A stretch of DNA of 23,243 nt, taken from assembly GCA_036443455.1 (NCBI GenBank), contig JAZFYI010000172.1, positions 1 through 23,243 of the forward strand, given 5' to 3'. The stretch comes from MnTg04 sp036443455. Its GTDB lineage: Bacteria > Pseudomonadota > Gammaproteobacteria > Steroidobacterales > MnTg04. The position numbers and the translations under genes were made by a program. A model generated the notes under the pieces. The model worked only from the letters and a program-made list of their open reading frames with translations, searched no databases and was not told where the DNA came from. This document shows, in pieces, positions 22,796 through 23,243 of the stretch (its first letter is position 1; each line of letters starts with the position of its first letter).

Positions 22796-23243
22796 ATGCA
22801 TATCCGGCCACTGTATCGACGGGTGCTTTTTCTACTGCCGCTGATCGTTCTTGGCGCATGCGAAATGCAGGCCGAGGACGATGACGAAAAGAACGGGGCC
22901 GATGAAGAAGAAGCTGCCGCCATCCCGGTGGAAGTGGGTCGCCCGACCCGCGGTGATATTTTCGCCGTCTACTCCGCGACAGCAGCACTAGAGGCCGATG
23001 GCGAAGCCGAAGTCGTCGCCAAGGTCGGCGGAGAAATTGTCGAGCTGCTGGTCGAAGAAGGCGATATCGTCAAATCCGGGCAGATACTCGCGCGTCTGGA
23101 TGGCGACCGGCTGCGGCTGGAAACCCAACAGGCAAAAGCCAACCTTTCAAAGCTCGAACAAGAGCACAAGAGAAACACGGATCTCCGCGAACGAGGTCTG
23201 ATCAGCGCGGACGCGTTCGAAAATATCCGCTACGAAATGGACT
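22796..23243 (+). CDS. Second RND efflux periplasmic adaptor lipoprotein, 5' part
   Basis: The frame starts at ATG 22796, with GGGAG nine bases upstream, and is open to the end of the window, so only the first 149 residues are visible. The signal is a lipoprotein one (MHIRPLYRRVLFLLPLIVLG, lipobox LGAC). A strongly acidic linker (EDDDEKNGADEEEAA) follows, then the same adaptor elements as the preceding gene: EVVAKVGGEIVELLVEEGD, IVKSGQILARLDGDRLRLE, a coiled-coil start and ISADAFENIRYEMD, which aligns with VAPGTFENLKYETR of the first adaptor. The two are clear paralogues. The spacing puts them in one operon; the transporter pump gene is expected after the window edge. Confidence 0.9.
   Translation, partial: MHIRPLYRRVLFLLPLIVLGACEMQAEDDDEKNGADEEEAAAIPVEVGRPTRGDIFAVYSATAALEADGEAEVVAKVGGEIVELLVEEGDIVKSGQILARLDGDRLRLETQQAKANLSKLEQEHKRNTDLRERGLISADAFENIRYEMD

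Noticed and set aside
21685..22923. Open frame of 412 codons on the minus strand
   Set aside because: Antisense to the two adaptor genes and crosses the gap between them; no motif.
1..23243. tRNA, rRNA, CRISPR array, insertion sequence, integrase or attachment site
   Set aside because: None was seen on either strand; there are no long direct repeats or transposase-type proteins.

Overview
This is a GC-rich stretch of bacterial chromosome. The family mix suggests a free-living, probably marine or sediment gammaproteobacterium: Prc tail-specific protease, FrnE-type DsbA protein, an RND efflux adaptor pair, and many exported TPR, FG-GAP, M28 and YtcJ-type proteins. A Woeseia/Chromatiales-like host would fit, but that is inference from gene content; there is no rRNA or other taxonomic marker. 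I see no tRNA, CRISPR array, insertion sequence, phage gene or attachment site. Genes are densely packed on both strands, with six convergent junctions.

Layout. 1-855: 3' part of an AbgB-like M20 amidohydrolase (+). 858-4201: a translationally coupled pair of exported proteins (-), a CRTAC1-type FG-GAP/UnbV protein followed by a TPR protein. 4339-5259: CDF metal transporter (+), convergent with a FrnE-like DsbA-family oxidoreductase (5262-5960, -). 6077-8760: an accessory block holding a small EF-hand protein (-), an exported beta-repeat protein (-) with a clear intrinsic terminator, a divergent exported esterase (+), a zinc-ribbon membrane protein (+) and a second EF-hand protein (+). 8757-9869: AI-2E/PerM-type permease (-). 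9924-10796: two small unrecognised proteins (+). 10807-14364: an amidohydrolase followed by a TPR plus GT41 (O-GlcNAc transferase-like) protein, probably one operon (-). 14365-14926: a long intergenic region with a CRP-like palindrome. 14927-15502: orphan lipoprotein (+). 15528-18012: membrane-anchored protein, tiny lipoprotein and M28 lipoprotein peptidase (-). 18325-18900: DUF1232 protein with a very basic tail (+), ending in a 34-bp perfect palindrome. 18957-19247: small membrane protein (-). 19377-21494: Prc protease (+). 21703-end: two consecutive RND adaptor lipoproteins (+) behind a promoter overlapped by a perfect dyad.

Many of the products are cell-envelope or exported proteins: lipoproteins, Sec signal peptides, peptidases, an esterase and an efflux system. 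The less ordinary items are the coupled FG-GAP/TPR pair, the EF-hand paralogues with a shared Trp-Trp C-terminal motif, the bacterial GT41 enzyme with an altered UDP-binding loop, the tandem efflux adaptors with their operator-like promoter, and the dyad-symmetric sequences found at every convergent gene junction.
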